8,674 nt of DNA from an uncultured Planctomycetaceae bacterium (GTDB lineage: Bacteria > Planctomycetota > Planctomycetia > Pirellulales > Lacipirellulaceae): positions 1-8,674 of the forward strand of contig CALMBE010000230.1 in assembly GCA_937860165.1 (NCBI GenBank), written 5' to 3'. The notes beneath the pieces were generated by a model that did not search any database, was not told where the DNA came from, and saw nothing but the letters and a program-made list of their open reading frames with translations. Each line of letters begins with the position of its first letter. The first letter of the stretch is position 1. The position numbers were made by a program, and so were the translations under genes. Shown here piece after piece: positions 5,718 through 8,674 of the stretch.

Positions 5718-6665
5718 CTACTGCTGGAGTTGAACTCCCTCGACTGTAAACAACGGTAGGAACTGCCCGTTGCCTGCTTCGGCGGTTTCCAAATAGCCCT
5801 GCACCGCCAGGTATTCACCGGGTTGCACTCCACCGAGGACTTCTGGATTGTCGATCACCGCCACGCCACCGTAGGAATCGGCGGCACCGCCGAGCGGAAC
5901 GTAGCGGACTCCCCAGTACCCGGTTTGTGGGTAGTATTGCAATTGCCCGCGGAGCCAACGGTAGGTTGGATCAAAACCAAACCGAGCCGGATCTTCTGGC
6001 AGAGCAGTATTGTTAGGCTGCGATGCCGGAGTGGGAGTCGTTGCTTGACTACTTCCTTGAGGTCGGAAGCCATCGCTCGCAGCCGCGGGGGTCGGTGTGG
6101 CGGCAAACTGTGTGGGCTGTGTAAATCCCTGCTGCGCGATGGGAGTCGGCGGCGTGTAGACATACGGCGTGTTCACAACACCCTGTTGTTGGGCGGCGAT
6201 CTGCAAGGGGTCGTTAGTCACGGGGCTTGGCACGGCTGCAAAGCGGAGACTTTGATTGTCTGGCGTGACCTGAATGGGCTGGCTATCCGAGGGAAGTGTA
6301 CCGATAGTGGCTCGGGCACTCGTGGGCTGGACGCCGTAGGGGACCACATTAGTCGGTGCCGTGGCTGGTTGATTCCAACCACCTGGCGGCGTCACCGGGG
6401 CCGATTGAGGAGCGTAGGTAGGTGCAGGAACACCGGTCCCCGGCGGATAAACATTCGCCGGGGCGTTAGCACTCGGCGCTCCCACAGCCGGGACAAACGG
6501 CGCGGCATCACCAGGATAGACAGGCTGAGCCGTGCCGGGTTGGAGTGTCCGGGTCGCTGGCGGAGGAACGCGGTCCGGCGACAAGAATGGATTGGCGAGC
6601 GGCGTCGATTGGTTCTTACAACCAACCACCGCAGCGAGAGTAACGATGCACAACAACCACCGCAT
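5718..6665 (-). CDS. Proline-rich lipoprotein with conserved-looking C-terminal domain
   Basis: A 315-residue predicted lipoprotein of unknown function. ATG 6665 is chosen over the upstream GTG at 6683 because AAGGA (complement of 6674-6678) lies 8 nt before it. The N-terminus MRWLLCIVTLAAVVGC is a lipoprotein signal peptide, with Cys16 as the lipidation site followed by Lys17, so an envelope-anchored product is expected. Residues about 17-228 form a low-complexity linker rich in Pro, Ala, Thr and Gln (PPG, TPTP and AQQQG patterns), likely disordered. Residues about 230-315 form a compact domain: YRWLRGQLQYYPQTGYWGVRY, then a GGVAVIDNPEVLGG segment, PGEYLAVQGYLE and a final LFTVEGVQL. Alternating hydrophobic strands suggest a small beta-barrel, perhaps OB-like (inference only). 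It is followed by repeat copy C and preceded by another exported-protein gene on the same strand. Confidence 0.8.
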   Translation of the reverse strand: MRWLLCIVTLAAVVGCKNQSTPLANPFLSPDRVPPPATRTLQPGTAQPVYPGDAAPFVPAVGAPSANAPANVYPPGTGVPAPTYAPQSAPVTPPGGWNQPATAPTNVVPYGVQPTSARATIGTLPSDSQPIQVTPDNQSLRFAAVPSPVTNDPLQIAAQQQGVVNTPYVYTPPTPIAQQGFTQPTQFAATPTPAAASDGFRPQGSSQATTPTPASQPNNTALPEDPARFGFDPTYRWLRGQLQYYPQTGYWGVRYVPLGGAADSYGGVAVIDNPEVLGGVQPGEYLAVQGYLETAEAGNGQFLPLFTVEGVQLQQ

Positions 6666-6815
6666 CGGTAGATTCCTTTCCACCGTGAGTCAAGCTTTTT
6701 TTCACAGAGAACGTGTTGCAGGGGACTTACGTACCCCCGCTCGCCGAACCAAGCAAGCCCCCGAATCTTAGCCAATTTGCCGATTGTGTCTAGGCGAGTT
6801 TCTTGCTAGCACCGA

Positions 6816-7259
6816 TCAGTCGGCCATACGGGCAAGCTGCACTTTGTCGGCTGTGAAGTAGGGATTCACCACCGCCACTGGCACGGTTGCCGCATTTGTT
6901 TTCGTGACCCGATCTTTCACGGTCGCCTTTTTCTCCGTTGAAACGGGAGCGACATACGGATTCATAATCTCTTGGGCAGCACACGACAGATCGACCTCGG
7001 GGGTCATCGTTCCGGGCGGATAAGCAAACGGGCTATAGCCGTAGGTCCGTGGCACGGGAACACTGTAGTACACAGGTGGAAACGCGGCATAGTAGGGTAC
7101 GTTTTGCGACAACACTTGGTAGAGTCGCCCGATGTCGTAGTAACCAAGTCCGCCCATCATACCGCTACACTGTGCGGAAGCGTTGCCCGCAGAAGCCATG
7201 AGCCCCGCGCTGGCCAGCAGCATGGCCTGTAACATGGAATGTGCCAATTTCTTGTTCAT
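6816..7259 (-). CDS. Small exported Tyr/Pro-rich protein of unknown function
   Basis: A 147-residue protein I cannot assign to a family with known function. It starts at ATG 7259, where GAGGG (complement of 7268-7272) is 8 nt upstream; a TTG at 7274 is also in frame but less likely. MNKKLAHSMLQAMLLASAGLMASAGNASA is a signal peptide with cleavage probably after Ala-Ser-Ala and before Gln-Cys. The mature part has a YYDIGRLYQVLSQNVPYYAAFPPVYY segment and a VPVPRTYGYSPFAYPPGTMTPEV segment, a style I associate with planctomycete secreted proteins. Two NPY motifs follow (MNPYVAP, VNPYFTA). Two cysteines (QC and SCAAQ) might form a disulfide. It lies 150 bp upstream of the lipoprotein gene in the same direction, so a shared transcript is possible but not shown. 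Confidence 0.72.
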   Translation of the reverse strand: MNKKLAHSMLQAMLLASAGLMASAGNASAQCSGMMGGLGYYDIGRLYQVLSQNVPYYAAFPPVYYSVPVPRTYGYSPFAYPPGTMTPEVDLSCAAQEIMNPYVAPVSTEKKATVKDRVTKTNAATVPVAVVNPYFTADKVQLARMAD

Positions 7260-7448
7260 CGTGGTAACCCTCAACGTGGAAGTGCCAATCAGCGGTAGCC
7301 GGTGAAAATCCGGTCGCTCTCTCCAGCGTAATCACCCCCACAACAAACGCAATCAACTCATTTTCCAGGAAATCCCGAACCAAACGGGGGGTGCCAAGTT
7401 GGGCGGCAAAAGACGGGAGAAAACCCGCAGGTTTCCAGCGAGCACCGT

Positions 7449-7531
7449 GAGCCGGGGGGTTTATCCCCTCGGGAGTCTCAAACTCACCGCAGTCGAATCT
7501 CGAAAGACCGAGGGGACAAGCCCCCCGGCTC
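7449..7531. repeat. Long GC-rich inverted repeat (24-bp arms)
   Basis: The arms 7449-7472 and 7508-7531 are complementary with two mismatches (GAGCCGGGGGG...CCCCTCGG against CCGAGGGG...CCCCCCGGCTC), separated by 35 bases. As RNA it would give a very stable stem. It resembles a dispersed palindromic unit more than a terminator, since no T-run adjoins either side. Confidence 0.82.
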
Positions 7532-7546
7532 GCGCCGAGAATGCCC

Positions 7547-7566
7547 CGGAGGCAGTTATGCCTCCG
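7547..7566. repeat. Short hairpin CGGAGGC/GCCTCCG
   Basis: CGGAGGC at 7547-7553 and GCCTCCG at 7560-7566 form a perfect 7-bp stem with the six-base loop AGTTAT. No T-run follows on either strand. It sits between the two larger palindromes and looks like part of the same repeat cluster. Confidence 0.7.
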
Positions 7567-7603
7567 ACTTGGTTGAACTGGGTATTACGCAGCACTTTAA
7601 CCG

Positions 7604-7745
7604 AGTGCTTTGTCAAAGAGCTATTTTGGGGTGCCATGCTCACGCTGGTACTCCGGCGTGAGCATGTGGATCGCCAAACAAGCATGGCCACAGCGGAGTA
7701 CCGCCGTGGCCATGGCACTCACATTTTTCGCTTTGACAAAGCACT
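7604..7745. mobile_element. 142-bp palindromic element with 15-bp terminal inverted repeats (MITE/REP-like)
   Basis: The ends AGTGCTTTGTCAAAG (7604-7618) and CTTTGACAAAGCACT (7731-7745) are perfect inverted repeats. Further in, GTGCCATG (7631-7638) and CATGGCAC (7711-7718) pair. Each half also contains its own hairpin: CATGCTCACGC (7635-7645) with GCGTGAGCATG (7656-7666), and CATGGCCAC (7683-7691) with GTGGCCATG (7706-7714), the latter extended by GCGG/CCGC. The two hairpin loops carry the same core in opposite orientation (GGTACTCC and GGAGTACC). There is no coding capacity, so any movement would need a transposase supplied elsewhere. One half-unit recurs at 1-35. No clear target-site duplication is visible. 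Confidence 0.75.
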
Positions 7746-7759
7746 AGGAGTGGACTCGC

Positions 7760-7788
7760 TTCACCCTCCTGTCTTGATCGGGTACGAT
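7760..7788 (+). promoter_or_regulatory. Weak candidate promoter for the restriction-modification gene
   Basis: TTCACC (7760-7765) and TACGAT (7783-7788) are 17 nt apart, each matching the consensus at 4 of 6 positions. The predicted start would leave a leader of roughly 30 nt before ATG 7824. The call is by consensus only and could be chance. Confidence 0.22.
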
Positions 7789-7823
7789 AGGCGAATCCTT
7801 TTTGATGAGCACCCAATCATGGA

Positions 7824-8674
7824 ATGAACCGCGCGATGGGCAAGAAGCAGCAGAAAACGATTTTCGAGGTCACCGCAGTCGCCAAGCGGCATCCCAAGAC
7901 TGATCTGCTGATCCTCGCGCGGCTCCTGAAAGACGAAGGAACGAAACAATTTCAGGATGAAGCCCATGTCGCAGCCGCCCACCAGGTTCTGGTGAAATGG
8001 GCAGACATGGAAGCCTCCGGGCGGTTGGCGGAATTCACAGAGAAGCAACTCCAGGGCATTTTCCTAACAGAGGTCTTTGGTGACGCACTCAATTACATGC
8101 CGGCCAGCGAATCTTCCAGCGTCTGGAATTTGGAACAAGAATATCTAATCGCCCCGGGGCAAACGCCCGATGCCATCCTCGGAAAATTCCAGCAAGGGGA
8201 AACGCGGAAACCGCTCGCCGTTATTGAGCTCAAAGGCCCCAAGGTCCATTTAGATCGTGATCGCTCGAACGGTCGCACGGCAGTCGATCAATGCTGGGAC
8301 TATCTGGTAAACACCTCGACGGCTTGTAGGTGGGGCATCGTGTCAAATATCGTCAGCTTTCGCTTATACGAACGCGATAGCACCAAACAAAAATACGAAC
8401 ACTTCACGCTCCAAGAGTTGAAGGACTATACGGCGTTCCGCCGGTTTTACGCACTATTCCATCGCAACGGGTTGGTCGAGGGGGTCGTCAACGAAGTCCC
8501 GCGGGCTAAGAGGTTGTTGAAAGACACCAACACCCGACAACGCGAAGTCAGCGATAAACTCTACGACACTTATTCCGAACATCGCGCCGAGTTGATTGCC
8601 CATTTGCACGGTCAGCTAAAGTATTCGGTGGACGACTCGATCAAGTATGGCCAGTTGCTGCTCGACCGCATTGT
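7824..8674 (+). CDS. Type IIG (Eco57I-like) restriction-modification enzyme, N-terminal part, cut by window end
   Basis: An open frame runs 283 codons to the window edge with no stop. By resemblance it is the N-terminal nuclease and helical linker of a single-chain enzyme that both methylates adenine and cleaves DNA. Counting from ATG 7824, the nuclease core is Pro115-Asp116 (TPDAILG) with Glu135-Leu-Lys137 (VIELKGP), a PD-(D/E)xK site, and a Gln156-x3-Tyr160 (QCWDY) element as in the QxxxY subgroup. Before it lies TEVFGDALNY. After it come WGIVSNIVSFRLYER and FRRFYALFHRNGL, then PRAKRLL and TRQREVSDKLYDTYSEHRAELIAHL, leading to LLDRI. The methyltransferase motifs and target-recognition domain should follow beyond the window. 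An in-frame TGA at 7806-7808 limits the start to ATG 7824 or ATG 7836, and neither has a strong ribosome site. No separate methylase or specificity gene is visible. A type I or BREX-related protein is less likely. Confidence 0.8.
   Translation, partial: MNRAMGKKQQKTIFEVTAVAKRHPKTDLLILARLLKDEGTKQFQDEAHVAAAHQVLVKWADMEASGRLAEFTEKQLQGIFLTEVFGDALNYMPASESSSVWNLEQEYLIAPGQTPDAILGKFQQGETRKPLAVIELKGPKVHLDRDRSNGRTAVDQCWDYLVNTSTACRWGIVSNIVSFRLYERDSTKQKYEHFTLQELKDYTAFRRFYALFHRNGLVEGVVNEVPRAKRLLKDTNTRQREVSDKLYDTYSEHRAELIAHLHGQLKYSVDDSIKYGQLLLDRI

Larger units (their letters stand above)
7260..7823. other. 564-bp non-coding region between divergent genes, packed with palindromes
   Basis: No credible gene is seen on either strand; the open frames here simply run through palindromes. 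The left 140 bp must hold the promoter of the exported-protein gene on the minus strand, but I see no clear hexamer pair. AAACC-CGCA-GGTTT (7421-7434) is a small hairpin. The rest holds the three palindromic elements listed separately and, at the right end, the promoter region of the restriction-modification gene. Confidence 0.75.

Noticed and set aside
5823..6671. 282-codon open frame on the plus strand
   Set aside because: Antisense to the lipoprotein gene. Its Arg/Gly-rich composition is what the complement of a Pro/Ala-rich gene gives.
6728..6755. Hairpin-like GGGG...TACGTA...CCCC upstream of the lipoprotein gene
   Set aside because: The stem is only four G:C pairs around a loop; too short to call a regulatory structure.
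7449..7745. CRISPR array
   Set aside because: The repeats are inverted palindromes of different sequence, not regularly spaced direct repeats, and no cas gene is present.
7399..7827. 142-codon open frame on the plus strand through the repeat cluster
   Set aside because: It runs through three palindromes, shows no domain and has no supporting ribosome site. It reads as chance translation of repeats.

Overview
The window looks like chromosomal DNA of a planctomycete, probably of the Pirellulales type. This is inferred, not proven. The grounds are moderately high GC, many weak Shine-Dalgarno sites, loosely packed genes separated by palindromic repeats, a short SecA-like translocase ATPase, a proline-rich lipoprotein and a small secreted Tyr/Pro-rich protein of a style common in that phylum.

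Left part (1-2710, + strand): the end of a dispersed palindromic repeat, a type II toxin-antitoxin (TA) pair (Unstab_antitox-like antitoxin, RelE/ParE toxin, 4-bp overlap), a 141-bp nested palindrome, then a secreted M2/M3-like zinc metallopeptidase (HELGH). Behind the peptidase lie a GC-rich hairpin repeat and the first 13 codons of what looks like a GIY-YIG nuclease gene.

Middle part (2756-7259, - strand): a second TA pair (ribbon-helix-helix-like antitoxin directly followed by a RelE/ParE toxin). It sits between two perfect 47-bp inverted copies of the GC-rich repeat. Next come a 649-residue SecA-like ATPase that stops before the helical wing domain and two-helix finger, a third shorter copy of the repeat, a proline-rich lipoprotein, and a small exported Tyr/Pro-rich protein.

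Right part (7260-8674): a 564-bp non-coding block with three kinds of palindrome, including a 142-bp element with perfect 15-bp terminal inverted repeats whose half-unit recurs at the left edge of the window. Then comes the N-terminal third or less of a type IIG (Eco57I-like) restriction-modification enzyme, cut by the window end, with a visible PD-(D/E)xK nuclease motif.

The genes do not form one pathway. Two TA modules, a restriction enzyme, a nuclease-gene remnant and at least four repeat families indicate an accessory, rearranging stretch wrapped around a few cell-envelope and secretion genes. The most interesting points are the truncated SecA-like ATPase, the TA cassette between perfect inverted repeats with an adjacent GIY-YIG scar, and the symmetric palindromic elements, which resemble non-autonomous mobile DNA.
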